Under the pieces are notes generated by a model. It searched no databases, had not been told where the DNA came from, and saw only the letters and a program-made list of their open reading frames with translations. The position numbers and the translations under genes were made by a program. 54,888 nucleotides of DNA from an uncultured Bacteroidales bacterium. Lineage in GTDB: Bacteria; Bacteroidota; Bacteroidia; Bacteroidales; Paludibacteraceae. Where the stretch lies: the NCBI GenBank assembly GCA_902780495.1, contig CACZFM010000014.1, forward strand, positions 1-54,888, read 5' to 3'. Below are positions 8,827 to 16,999 of the stretch, piece by piece. The first letter of the stretch is position 1; each line of letters starts with the position of its first letter.

Positions 8827-9282
8827 ATGGCACTACACAACGAAATAGGAAAGTTTGGTGAAGATTTGGCAACCAATCTTCTTATTCAAAAGGGGTACAA
8901 AATCCTTGAACGGAACTGGACAATAGGAAGATTGGAAGTGGATATTATAGCTGCCAATGACGATACTGTGGCTTTTGTGGAAGTAAAAACCCGCACTACC
9001 CATTTCGGAGGAAAAGAACCGGAAGAATATGTTACAGCCGACAAGAAATGGAATGTCTGCCATGCAGCAGGAGCGTATGTAAAGTTCAAACACATTGAAC
9101 AAGATATCCGATTTGACACCATTGCCGTTGTTCTCAATCCCACTACTCAAGAAGTTATAGAATTGCGACACACAGAAAATGCTTTCTATCCGCCCCTGCG
9201 TTCCATTAATGCTCGTTCTTATCGTCCCGAAAACCGCTGGCATAGCAAAGCTGGATGGAAACGAAGAAGAAACAGATTATGA
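8827..9282 (+). CDS. YraN (UPF0102) family nuclease-like protein
   Basis: 151 residues. The N-terminal ~115 residues match UPF0102: GKFGEDLATNLLIQKGYKIL, RNWTIGRLEVDIIA and VAFVEVKTR, giving the restriction-nuclease-like D...EVK core (Asp and Glu-x-Lys). The family is Holliday-junction-resolvase-like; its cellular role is not settled. The C-terminus is longer than usual by ~25 basic residues (RPENRWHSKAGWKRRRNRL) and its stop overlaps the mnmG start in an ATGA, implying translational coupling. The basic tail may bind nucleic acid. Confidence 0.88.
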   Translation: MALHNEIGKFGEDLATNLLIQKGYKILERNWTIGRLEVDIIAANDDTVAFVEVKTRTTHFGGKEPEEYVTADKKWNVCHAAGAYVKFKHIEQDIRFDTIAVVLNPTTQEVIELRHTENAFYPPLRSINARSYRPENRWHSKAGWKRRRNRL

Positions 9283-11144
9283 GTTTTGAATATGACATAA
9301 TCGTTGTCGGTGCCGGTCATGCGGGATGCGAAGCGGCCAGTGCAGCTGCCCGAATGGGCAGCAAAACGCTGCTTATCACTATGGATATGAACAAGATTGC
9401 ACAAATGAGTTGCAATCCTGCAGTCGGCGGCATAGCCAAGGGACAGATTGTGAGGGAAATTGATGCGTTAGGCGGGCAGATGGGTATTATTACGGATCGT
9501 ACTGCCATTCAGTTCCGGATGCTCAATCAAGGGAAGGGTCCTGCAATGTGGAGCCCACGCAGCCAAAGCGACCGAAAGCAGTTTATCGAAGAATGGGTGA
9601 ATGTATTGTCGCACACGGACAATCTGTATATTTGGCAGGATGTTGTGACAAGTTTGATTGTAAAAGAAAACAAGGTGTGCGGGGTAAAGACAATGTTAGG
9701 TATTGAAATGCAGGCACAATCCGTTATTCTGACTAACGGAACGTTTTTGAACGGGCTGATGCACTGCGGCAAGGCAAAGATGGCAGGAGGACGCACATCC
9801 GAACCTGCATCCCACGGGCTTACAGAGCAATTGACAGCATTGGGTTTTACGGCAAACAGAATGAAAACCGGTACGCCGGCACGCATAGACAAACGAAGCA
9901 TTGATTTCTCAAAACTGACAGAACAAAAAGGGGATAACACATGGCATCATTTCTCCTATCTTCCTTCCGTGAAAAGAGTGTTGCCGCAAGAGAGTTGTTG
10001 GATTACCTATACCAATCCTGCCACGCACGAGGTGTTACATAAAGGATTGCCGGATTCTCCCCTTTTCAACGGACAAATACAGAGTATCGGTCCCCGCTAT
10101 TGTCCAAGTATAGAAACCAAGATTGTGACCTTTGCAGATAAAGATGCTCATCAACTATTCTTGGAACCGGAAGGTGTGAATAGCACCGAATACTATGTGA
10201 ATGGTTTTTCCAGCAGTCTGCCATGGCAAATACAATTGGAGGCCATGAAAACCGTAAAGGGATTGGAGAATGTAATAATGTATCGTCCGGGATATGCCAT
10301 AGAATATGACTTCTTTGACCCGACACAGTTGCACCATACTCTTGAGACCAAGTTGATCAAAAATCTGTTTTTTGCAGGACAAATAAATGGCACAACAGGC
10401 TATGAGGAGGCCGCAGGGCAAGGGTTGGTAGCAGGTGTGAATGCGCATATCAATGTGCATGGCGGAAAACCGTTTACCATGGGACGAGACGAGAGTTATA
10501 TCGGCGTACTGATAGACGATTTGGTTACCAAAGGTGTGGATGAACCCTACCGGATGTTCACCTCGCGAGCTGAGTACCGCATTTTATTACGCCAGGACAA
10601 CGCAGACGAACGGTTAACACAGCGCAGTTATAAAATAGGATTGGCAAATAGAGAACGCTACGATTTGTTGTGTAAAAAACAAGCAAAATGTGCTGATTTC
10701 ATCGGATATATACAACAAACCATTGTTCATAAAAACGAGGTTAATAACTGGTTGGAACAAGTAGGCAGTACACCTTTACGCGAAAACTGTAAAATAAGTG
10801 ACTTGGTACTACGCCCGCAAGTAAATATTACAACTCTGGCTGAAGTACTCCCCGAACTAAAGGCAAGAACAGAGGATTTATCCGATGAATACATAGAAAG
10901 TTGTGAAATACAGATTAAGTATGCCGGCTATATCAAACGCGAAAAAGCGGATGCTGCAAAATTACAGCGGTTGGAACAAATACGCATACCCGACACGTTT
11001 GATTTTGATAGGATACAGAGCCTGAGCACCGAAGCGCGGCAGAAACTGAGCAGAATCCGACCAAAGTCCATCGGGGAGGCTCAACGCATACCCGGTGTAA
11101 GTCCAAATGACATTAGTGTTTTGTTGGTTTTAATGGGTAGATAG
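9279..11144 (+). CDS. mnmG: tRNA uridine-5-carboxymethylaminomethyl modification enzyme MnmG (GidA)
   Basis: 621 residues, a normal length. The FAD Rossmann motif IIVVGAGHAGCEAA is right at the N-terminus. The start at 9279 (ATGA overlap with the yraN stop) is preferred over 9255, which would add eight residues. Other family marks: MSCNPAVGGIAKG, GPRYCPSIETKI, INGTTGYEEAAGQG and FTSRAEYRILLRQDNAD. With MnmE it installs the cmnm5 group at the wobble uridine of several tRNAs. The gene often lies near the replication origin in bacteria, which fits the parS site directly downstream. Confidence 0.97.
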   Translation: MSFEYDIIVVGAGHAGCEAASAAARMGSKTLLITMDMNKIAQMSCNPAVGGIAKGQIVREIDALGGQMGIITDRTAIQFRMLNQGKGPAMWSPRSQSDRKQFIEEWVNVLSHTDNLYIWQDVVTSLIVKENKVCGVKTMLGIEMQAQSVILTNGTFLNGLMHCGKAKMAGGRTSEPASHGLTEQLTALGFTANRMKTGTPARIDKRSIDFSKLTEQKGDNTWHHFSYLPSVKRVLPQESCWITYTNPATHEVLHKGLPDSPLFNGQIQSIGPRYCPSIETKIVTFADKDAHQLFLEPEGVNSTEYYVNGFSSSLPWQIQLEAMKTVKGLENVIMYRPGYAIEYDFFDPTQLHHTLETKLIKNLFFAGQINGTTGYEEAAGQGLVAGVNAHINVHGGKPFTMGRDESYIGVLIDDLVTKGVDEPYRMFTSRAEYRILLRQDNADERLTQRSYKIGLANRERYDLLCKKQAKCADFIGYIQQTIVHKNEVNNWLEQVGSTPLRENCKISDLVLRPQVNITTLAEVLPELKARTEDLSDEYIESCEIQIKYAGYIKREKADAAKLQRLEQIRIPDTFDFDRIQSLSTEARQKLSRIRPKSIGEAQRIPGVSPNDISVLLVLMGR

Positions 11145-11150
11145 TAAAAT

Positions 11151-11169
11151 TTAGTTTGATACAAACTAA
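11151..11169. terminator. Perfect short hairpin after mnmG
   Basis: TTAGTTTG (11151-11158) is mirrored exactly by CAAACTAA (11162-11169) around a 3-base loop, six bases after the mnmG stop, followed by an AT-only run. It could be a weak terminator. It lies only 7 bases upstream of the parS site, so a structural or protein-binding role there is the alternative. Confidence 0.5.
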
Positions 11170-11176
11170 TTATATA

Positions 11177-11192
11177 TGTTCCACGTGAAACA
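11177..11192. other. parS centromere-like site
   Basis: The 16 bases TGTTCCACGTGAAACA match the bacterial parS consensus (TGTTnCACGTGAAACA) exactly. ParB nucleates here and spreads and ParA segregates the complex; parA and parB are in this window at 48443-50028. The site falls in the mnmG-apt gap, or inside apt if apt starts at 11176. CACGTG occurs elsewhere (for example in the 41540 region) without the flanking arms, so this is the only convincing site here. Confidence 0.9.
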
Positions 11193-11205
11193 ATTAGAAA
11201 AACAT

Positions 11206-11745
11206 ATGACAGCAGAAGAAGTTAAAAAAGCTATTCGTAACGTGCCCGACTTTCCAATAAAGGGCATACAATTCAAGGACATTACTACAGCCCTATCCAA
11301 ATCAGAGTATCTGTGTTGGATGCGGGATGAGATTGTGAATCGCTACAGAGATTTGGGCATTACACAAGTGGTGGGTATTGAGTCTCGTGGGTTTATATTG
11401 GCTCCCGCCGTAGCTATGGAGCTTGGTGCGGGCTTCGTACCTATCCGCAAACCGGGCAAGTTGCCGGCAGAGATTGTGGAGGTAAGTTATGCCAAAGAGT
11501 ATGGCATAGATGTTATACAGATGCACAAGGATGCGCTGAATGAAAATGATATTGTTCTGATTCATGACGATATATTAGCCACCGGAGGTTCGATGGCTGC
11601 TGCGATTGAGTTGGTAAAGAAATTGGGGGTAAAGAAGATATACGTCAATTGTGTCATTGAGTTAGAGGGTATGAATGGTAGGAAATATCTGGAGGGAAGA
11701 GCCGAGAATGTGGATTGCTTGTTCGGAATAGAAGTGCAGGAATAA
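11206..11745 (+). CDS. apt: Adenine phosphoribosyltransferase
   Basis: 179 residues from the ATG at 11206. It makes AMP from adenine and PRPP (purine salvage, cytoplasm). The PRPP-binding loop is VLIHDDILATGGS; RKPGKLPAE and VVGIESRGFI are also typical. An in-frame ATG at 11176 would add ten residues (MFHVKQLEKH), but those are simply parS read as codons, and family members begin near the AIRNVPDFPIKGI helix, so 11206 is preferred. About 60 bases after mnmG; no own promoter recognised. Confidence 0.94.
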   Translation: MTAEEVKKAIRNVPDFPIKGIQFKDITTALSKSEYLCWMRDEIVNRYRDLGITQVVGIESRGFILAPAVAMELGAGFVPIRKPGKLPAEIVEVSYAKEYGIDVIQMHKDALNENDIVLIHDDILATGGSMAAAIELVKKLGVKKIYVNCVIELEGMNGRKYLEGRAENVDCLFGIEVQE

Positions 11746-12061
11746 TGCACATTCCCTATCAAATCATCGCAAATGTTAAACAATAAAATATATCGCCTAT
11801 GATACACCAAGCGCAATAAGGTTGCGCACCATACATACATGAAGCATTTGCTTTATTAGGGATTCTTTCATTCTTCCACAAGCTGAAACCTTATTCCTCA
11901 ATACGGCGAATGTTCACACAACGAGTGTGGACTTTCTGCGTATATTGGATAAGGTGGGAGTGGAAGCCCGAAAGAACCAATATAATAAAAGCGAGAGTTC
12001 ACACTTTTGCATAAAAAGTAATTAAACACATCAATTATTAACCAATAAAACTAACAAACAC
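11746..12061 (+). other. Gene-free stretch, possible decayed coding remnant
   Basis: 316 bases without a believable gene. In the last part (about 11890-12023) one plus frame reads without a stop for about 45 codons (for example VHTTSVDFLRILDKVGVEARKN split over several words) and ends in a TAA. It has no plausible start and no family I recognise. It may be a remnant or chance. No clear promoter of the TTG/TAnnTTTG type was found for the gene at 12062. Confidence 0.3.
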
Positions 12062-13384
12062 ATGAAGAAAAGGCTTATTATTCCGTGCGTATTGTTCAGT
12101 ACAATGCTGGCAGCACAAGTAAACGACAATCCTCAAACTATAACCGGTCAAGACGATGGGTTCTGGTCACTTACCGTTATTCCCAAGGAATTTTCGTACA
12201 ACAATGACAATCGTATGTGCCTCAAATTGGCCGATGACAAGGTGGCTATCTATAACAACGAATTCCAACGCACTAAATTACTAACCATACCCGCCAAATA
12301 TGGTGAGATAAAGTATGTAAGCGAGGAGCGAAAGTCTTTGGGAAGAGTGGCAAAGATCACCTATTCTGCCGAATACCCGATTGCCTTGCCCGAAGGGTTT
12401 GTCAAGGGGCAAGTGATTGAGTATCTATCTTCCGAATATGGGTTTAACGTATCTTCCATGAATACAGAAAGTGGTGTAACCGTCTATTTGTCAGATAATC
12501 AAGAATACTATTACCAATATTCTACGTACGGAACGCAGTATCCCACCTACTATTTTGTCTTTAAAGACGATGGCTTGTATAGCAGAAACCAATCGTATGA
12601 GGAAAAAGATACATATTCTGACGAATGGACTGTTGTGGACATGGTGGAATATGAAGAAGATTTTTACGGCACGCTCATTACTGATTATAATGCATCCAAT
12701 TCCAACTACGACAATACAGTATTGCTCACTCAAACATTATTCAATGAGGATGAGTCGTACGAGTATTTGAATTTTACATATTCTCTTAATTCTGAAGCAA
12801 GGGAGGAATACTGTCAAGAGACAACGATTATCTATGATTCAAATGAGGGTCAATATGTAAACGATTGCATCAGACGGCAAAAAGTATATGGTTCTACCTG
12901 CACGGGCTTTGAGATAAAACAAGACAATGGAAATGTGATTCAAAGTATTCGTTTTCCGAACGGATTCTCAATGAACGGTTACAAGAAAGATGTTTTTGCA
13001 TCCATCGTACATATCGGTGACTATTACTACTTGCTAATGACAGGTTCAATAGATGATGAAAGTGCTATTCTGGTATATCGAATTAATCGAAGCAATGGTT
13101 CGGGAGTAGAACAAGTGAGTGAGCCGGTAAAAATCGGGGCATATCCAAATCCTGCCAACCGTAACCAAACGATTACGATACAATTAATCGGCGAAAAAGC
13201 AGGAACAGCCCCTACGGAACTGCAAATAACCAATCTGCAAGGACAAGTGGTTGGTCGACGCATCGTTCCCGCAGGAGAAGAGAAAACAACGATTTCAGCG
13301 GAAAAATTCGCGCCGGGAATGAATGTAATCAACGTGCTACAAAACGGGAAAAGTGTCGGCAAAGAAAAAGTCATCATCAAATAA
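12062..13384 (+). CDS. Secreted protein with type IX secretion sorting domain
   Basis: 440 residues. A signal peptide (MKKRLIIPCVLFSTMLAAQ) leads into a Tyr/Asp/Ser-rich beta body with no recognised enzymatic motif. The last ~80 residues form a type A T9SS C-terminal domain: AYPNPANRNQTITIQL, then ELQITNLQGQVVG, MNVINVLQNGK and the terminal KVIIK. Such proteins cross the outer membrane by the type IX machinery and are usually attached to the surface. Monocistronic: preceded by a gap and followed by a strong hairpin at 13420. Adhesin, structural protein or enzyme cannot be told apart. Confidence 0.87.
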   Translation: MKKRLIIPCVLFSTMLAAQVNDNPQTITGQDDGFWSLTVIPKEFSYNNDNRMCLKLADDKVAIYNNEFQRTKLLTIPAKYGEIKYVSEERKSLGRVAKITYSAEYPIALPEGFVKGQVIEYLSSEYGFNVSSMNTESGVTVYLSDNQEYYYQYSTYGTQYPTYYFVFKDDGLYSRNQSYEEKDTYSDEWTVVDMVEYEEDFYGTLITDYNASNSNYDNTVLLTQTLFNEDESYEYLNFTYSLNSEAREEYCQETTIIYDSNEGQYVNDCIRRQKVYGSTCTGFEIKQDNGNVIQSIRFPNGFSMNGYKKDVFASIVHIGDYYYLLMTGSIDDESAILVYRINRSNGSGVEQVSEPVKIGAYPNPANRNQTITIQLIGEKAGTAPTELQITNLQGQVVGRRIVPAGEEKTTISAEKFAPGMNVINVLQNGKSVGKEKVIIK

Positions 13385-13419
13385 GCGACACATCCTATAT
13401 CCGTAGCGACGGACGTATT

Positions 13420-13448
13420 GAAAGCGGTGGTGAGAAACTACCGCTTTC
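13420..13448 (+). terminator. Terminator of the T9SS cargo gene
   Basis: GAAAGCGGTGGT (13420-13431) pairs with ACTACCGCTTTC (13437-13448) around a 5-base loop; 11 Watson-Crick pairs and one G-T. It is 36 bases after the stop. A long U tract is lacking, so termination efficiency is uncertain. Confidence 0.65.
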
Positions 13449-13480
13449 TTGAATTCCCTAGTTTTCGTGATATTATTCGG

Positions 13481-13540
13481 TATTTTGAGGGAGCCTCCCT
13501 TACCACTCCGTTACCACTCTTTGCCGTCACAGTTCTATTT
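13481..13540 (+). repeat. Dispersed intergenic repeat, copy 2
   Basis: Colinear match to 346-405, about 52 of 60 identical, including the doubled 11-mer TTACCACTCCG/TTACCACTCTT. Again placed directly after a gene and its terminator. It starts a 370-base stretch of mixed repeats leading to uvrC. Confidence 0.75.
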
Positions 13541-13562
13541 AAAGGGATTTATAGGTCCGTTC

Positions 13563-13606
13563 TATCGTCAGCTTATCGTCAGCTCATCCGCAGGTAAATC
13601 GCAAGT
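13563..13606 (+). repeat. 11-bp period array, degenerate
   Basis: Two identical units TATCGTCAGCT (13563-13573, 13574-13584) are followed by CATCCGCAGGT and the weaker AAATCGCAAGT. It lies between the dispersed repeat and the uvrC promoter. Confidence 0.6.
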
Positions 13607-13639
13607 AAGGTGATAAATCCACTTTCTGAAAGCAAAAAT

Positions 13640-13670
13640 TTGGATATATCAAAAAAATGTTGTATCTTTG
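13640..13670 (+). promoter_or_regulatory. Promoter of the uvrC operon
   Basis: TTG at 13640-13642, 20-base spacer, TATCTTTG at 13663-13670. Predicted start near 13677, giving an unusually long leader of about 180 bases that contains two 11-bp arrays before the uvrC start codon. Confidence 0.75.
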
Positions 13671-13695
13671 CGGCGAATTTTGCAAAAGTCCGCCG
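13671..13695. other. Inverted repeat at the predicted uvrC transcription start
   Basis: CGGCG (13671-13675) mirrors CGCCG (13691-13695), and inside it TTTT-GC-AAAA (13678-13687) is itself palindromic. It abuts the -7 box, so it could be an operator or a 5' hairpin in the mRNA. No regulator is identified. Confidence 0.4.
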
Positions 13696-13748
13696 AAGAC
13701 CTATAAAGAGGGTGTTATTCTTCCGCTGAAATCAGGGTGAGGTTGGCT

Positions 13749-13814
13749 TGAGCATACGATGAGCATACGATGAGCATACGATGAGCATACATTGAGCATA
13801 CATTGAGCATACAT
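13749..13814 (+). repeat. Six-unit 11-bp tandem array in the uvrC leader
   Basis: Three copies of TGAGCATACGA followed by three of TGAGCATACAT, 66 bases with no interruption. Units are identical within each half. Each unit contains TGA, so over the array's three-frame cycle no frame stays open; it is not coding. Confidence 0.92.
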
Positions 13815-13818
13815 TGAA

Positions 13819-13851
13819 AACAGCAGGCTAACAGCAGGCAAACCGCAGGCT
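13819..13851 (+). repeat. Three-unit 11-bp array just before the uvrC start
   Basis: AACAGCAGGCT, AACAGCAGGCA and AACCGCAGGCT run to within 4 bases of the GTG start at 13856. The unit differs from the array immediately upstream but the period is the same. Its G/C-rich core covers the ribosome-binding region. Confidence 0.85.
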
Positions 13852-13855
13852 AGAA

Positions 13856-15676
13856 GTGAAAAAACAAGATAATCATATTGCCCTATTACTGAAACGCATA
13901 CCGGAAAATCCGGGTGTGTATCAGTATTTTGACAAAGAAGGTCAGATTATCTACGTCGGTAAAGCGAAAAACCTGCATAGACGTGTTAATAGTTATTTCA
14001 ACAAAGATTATCAGTCGAGCAAGACAAGACAACTGGTGGCACATATAGCAGACATACGCTATGTGGTGGTGGACAGCGAGCAAGACGCTTTTCTGCTGGA
14101 AAACAACCTAATCAAACAATACCAACCCAAGTATAATATCCTGCTGAAAGACGGGAAGTCGTACCCAAGTATCTGCATCACACGCGAACCCTATCCGCGG
14201 ATATTCAAGACACGAACCATCAATAAAAAGATAGGCGAATACTACGGTCCGTATAGTTTTGGTAATACCGTGGAGACGGTGCTTGAACTGATACACAAAC
14301 TCTACCCTATCCGTACGTGTAACATACCACTTACGCCTGATTCCATCGGAAAAAAAAAGGTAAAGGTATGCCTAAAATATCACCTGAAGAACTGTTGCGG
14401 TATCTGCGAGAACCGACCGGGGAGCGAGCATTACCCCGAATGGATAGACCAAGCACGCAAACTGATTAAGGGTGATGCCCACGAGATAGGGCGACAACTG
14501 GAGGCAGAGATGCTGCAAAAAGCGGCAGAGACCAAGTATGAAGAAGCTGCATCCATCAAACGCAAAATTGAGCTATTGGAGCAGTTCAAGAGCAAGACAA
14601 TAATCACGAATTCATCGGCAAAAGACGCGGATGTGTTTGGTTATGACGAACAAAACGACCGAGTGTACATAAGTATGCTACACGTACACAACGGTTGTAT
14701 CGTGCGAGGTCAGACAATAGAATACCGCCGCAAGATGGAAGAGGAAAAAGAAGAGTTGCTGGCACTGGGTATGATGGAGCTGAGAGCGCGTTTAGAAAGT
14801 GACACAAAAGACGTGATTGTTCCGTTCATTCCAGAGGTTTTTGACGATACCCTGCATGTACACATTGCGTTAAGCGGAGACAAGAAGAAACTATTGGATC
14901 TGGCTATGCACAATGTGCAACAATACAAATTGGACCGATTGAAACAGGAAGACAAACTTAATCCGGAACAACGGAACGTTCGGATACTGACAGAACTGCA
15001 GCAATTGGTAGGATTGCCTACTCTCCCCCGATGGATAGACTGTTTCGACAACTCGAATATACAAGGCACCAACGCCGTGGCAGGATGCGTGGTGTACCGC
15101 ATGGGCAAGCCCAGCAAGAGCGACTACAAGAAATTTGAGATAAAGACCGTTGAAGGTGCAGATGACTACTCCAGTATGCGCGAAGTGGTACGGCGGCGGT
15201 ATCAGCACCTGATAGAAGAAGGCAAACCGATGCCCGACCTGATAATCGCAGACGGAGGCATCGGACAAATGCACGCCATCCGTGAGGCTGTGGAAGACCA
15301 ATTGGGTTTACATATCCCGATAGCCGGATTGAAGAAAAACGACAAACACAGGACACAGACTCTGCTATACGGATTCCCTCCGATGGAAATCAGTATGCCC
15401 GTGACGAGTGAAGTGTTCCGACTACTCGTTCAAATACAAGATGAAGTACACCGATTTGCCATCTCTTACCATAAAAAGCGTAGGAGTAAGAGCCTAAAAA
15501 GTAGTGAACTAGATGATATTCAGGGAGTTGGTGAGGTTGGAAAGCGTAAAATACTACAAGCCTTTCACTCTGTGGAACGTGTTAAACGCGCCGAATTGAT
15601 GGAACTACAAGAAAAGGTTGGAAAGCATTTAGGATCAGTTGTTTATGAGTATTTTCGGGGTAAAATATCGCGTTGA
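13856..15676 (+). CDS. uvrC: UvrABC excinuclease subunit C
   Basis: 606 residues, normal length. GIY-YIG nuclease domain at the N-terminus (GVYQYFDKEGQIIYVGKAKN), UVR domain around residues 200-240 (KYEEAASIKRKIELLEQF), RNase H-like endonuclease core with DCFDNSNIQGT and LIIADGGIGQ, and a C-terminal helix-hairpin-helix (LDDIQGVGEVGKRKIL). It makes both incisions in nucleotide-excision repair with UvrB. The GTG start is used because no ATG exists upstream in frame and the family begins with this helix (LKRIPENPGVYQ). First of an eight-gene run. Confidence 0.96.
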   Translation: MKKQDNHIALLLKRIPENPGVYQYFDKEGQIIYVGKAKNLHRRVNSYFNKDYQSSKTRQLVAHIADIRYVVVDSEQDAFLLENNLIKQYQPKYNILLKDGKSYPSICITREPYPRIFKTRTINKKIGEYYGPYSFGNTVETVLELIHKLYPIRTCNIPLTPDSIGKKKVKVCLKYHLKNCCGICENRPGSEHYPEWIDQARKLIKGDAHEIGRQLEAEMLQKAAETKYEEAASIKRKIELLEQFKSKTIITNSSAKDADVFGYDEQNDRVYISMLHVHNGCIVRGQTIEYRRKMEEEKEELLALGMMELRARLESDTKDVIVPFIPEVFDDTLHVHIALSGDKKKLLDLAMHNVQQYKLDRLKQEDKLNPEQRNVRILTELQQLVGLPTLPRWIDCFDNSNIQGTNAVAGCVVYRMGKPSKSDYKKFEIKTVEGADDYSSMREVVRRRYQHLIEEGKPMPDLIIADGGIGQMHAIREAVEDQLGLHIPIAGLKKNDKHRTQTLLYGFPPMEISMPVTSEVFRLLVQIQDEVHRFAISYHKKRRSKSLKSSELDDIQGVGEVGKRKILQAFHSVERVKRAELMELQEKVGKHLGSVVYEYFRGKISR

Positions 15677-15698
15677 GAATTGAATATTTTTGATAACG

Positions 15699-16148
15699 AT
15701 GGATAGATACACAATAAAACAAGACGAAAAAAACGGCATTCTTGTGCTAAACGACAAGGGTGAGTGTGTTTCCCCGAAAACAATCGTGGAACAAGTTGCG
15801 CCTCGCCGTGTGTTTGCCTTCGATGGCAGGATGGGTGCCGGTAAGACCACCTTCATCAAAAAACTCTGTGAAGACTTGGGAACGACAGACGTGGTGAACA
15901 GTCCGACATTTGCAATTGTGAATGTTTATGAGGTAGATGGTACGAAAGACGAAATCTATCATTTCGACTGCTATCGCTTAAAGGACCTGCGTGAGGCGGA
16001 AGACTTCGGGGCAGAGGACTATTTGTATTCCGGCAATATATGTTTCATCGAATGGCCGGATATCATCTCCCCTCTGCTGCCGGAAGATACGGTGCGGGTA
16101 AAAATACGGGTATTGGAAAACGGCGACAGAGAATTGACCATAGAATAA
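15699..16148 (+). CDS. tsaE: tRNA threonylcarbamoyladenosine biosynthesis ATPase TsaE
   Basis: 149 residues from the ATG at 15699; a TTG at 15690 would add three residues. The P-loop DGRMGAGKTTFIKKL (~45-60), the NSPTFAIVNVYE switch region and the HFDCYRLKD and FIEWPD motifs identify TsaE (YjeE). It drives the t6A37 tRNA modification with TsaB/TsaD. The ~40 residues before the P-loop are longer than in E. coli. 22 bases after uvrC. Confidence 0.93.
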   Translation: MDRYTIKQDEKNGILVLNDKGECVSPKTIVEQVAPRRVFAFDGRMGAGKTTFIKKLCEDLGTTDVVNSPTFAIVNVYEVDGTKDEIYHFDCYRLKDLREAEDFGAEDYLYSGNICFIEWPDIISPLLPEDTVRVKIRVLENGDRELTIE

Positions 16149-16174
16149 GAATGTAAGGCAAGGGAAAACAGATA

Positions 16175-16999
16175 GTGAAGCGACTGCGCGACATATTGAT
16201 TCTAACGATTATAGCGATGAACCTTTCCGCCATAGAGCACGAAGATATACTGAATCTCCGTTATGGCGGTGTGTGGCTGCAAGACCAATATCTCAGTCCC
16301 CTACTCTACACGGGAATGCAAGTCGGGATAGGTAACGAGTGGTGGCAAGTCTATAGTAAGCATCCCGGTTGGGCACATGTAGGGCGTGTGGATGCCAATT
16401 TCGGGTGGACGCACAATGCTCCGAAAAGCAATGTGATTTATGCTCTTGGGCTACAAGGCGGATGGGGTTCATATTATGCATGGGTGTTCGCGTTAGCCGG
16501 TAACGAAAGGACACCCAAACACAGTATAGAACTGCAGTTAGGGCCATACCTTGAGGCAGACTACATGGGCCGACTGATAGCCGGCTATATCAACAAGCCT
16601 TACTCTATGGATATGAGTATCCAAGTGGAGGCAATGGCAGGCATGAGTTACGCTTTCTCCGCCAAGAAAACGAGTTACCGGCTGCGGTACCTGGTACGCA
16701 CCAATATGATAGGCGTTGACTTTGTTCCCGACTACTGGCAATCCTACTATGAGTTACAAGAGAACGGGATAAACGGCACCGTACGTTGTGCAGGGCTGTG
16801 GAATCACCGCTATCTAAACCATGAACTGACGTTTGATATGCAATTCCCCCACTCCACATGGCGGGTGGGTATCCGGCATGAATACCTGGAATACGGGAAG
16901 GGTGACCTATGGTTCTCACGCGAACAAGTATCTGCCGTAGTGGGTACGTGCTTCCGTTACCGAGTAGACGGCAAAAGAAATCTATTGACAGAGCGATGA
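16175..16999 (+). CDS. DUF3316-like outer-membrane protein
   Basis: 274 residues. A GTG start opens a weak signal peptide (VKRLRDILILTIIAMNLSAI read as Met first). The body has many aromatic Gly-rich strands (YALGLQGGWGSYYAW, IELQLGPYLEADYMG, FRYRVDGK) as in a beta-barrel. LRYGGVWLQDQYLSPLLYTG resembles the opening of DUF3316 proteins of Bacteroidetes; that assignment is from memory of the pattern. The ATGA at 16996-16999 couples it to the S41 peptidase. Confidence 0.65.
   Translation: MKRLRDILILTIIAMNLSAIEHEDILNLRYGGVWLQDQYLSPLLYTGMQVGIGNEWWQVYSKHPGWAHVGRVDANFGWTHNAPKSNVIYALGLQGGWGSYYAWVFALAGNERTPKHSIELQLGPYLEADYMGRLIAGYINKPYSMDMSIQVEAMAGMSYAFSAKKTSYRLRYLVRTNMIGVDFVPDYWQSYYELQENGINGTVRCAGLWNHRYLNHELTFDMQFPHSTWRVGIRHEYLEYGKGDLWFSREQVSAVVGTCFRYRVDGKRNLLTER

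Noticed and set aside
11176..11205. Ten-residue N-terminal extension of Apt
   Set aside because: The codons are the parS site itself and the family starts later; 11206 is the better start.
13749..13855. Riboswitch or leader peptide before uvrC
   Set aside because: Simple tandem repeats with stops in the frames and no conserved aptamer structure recognised.
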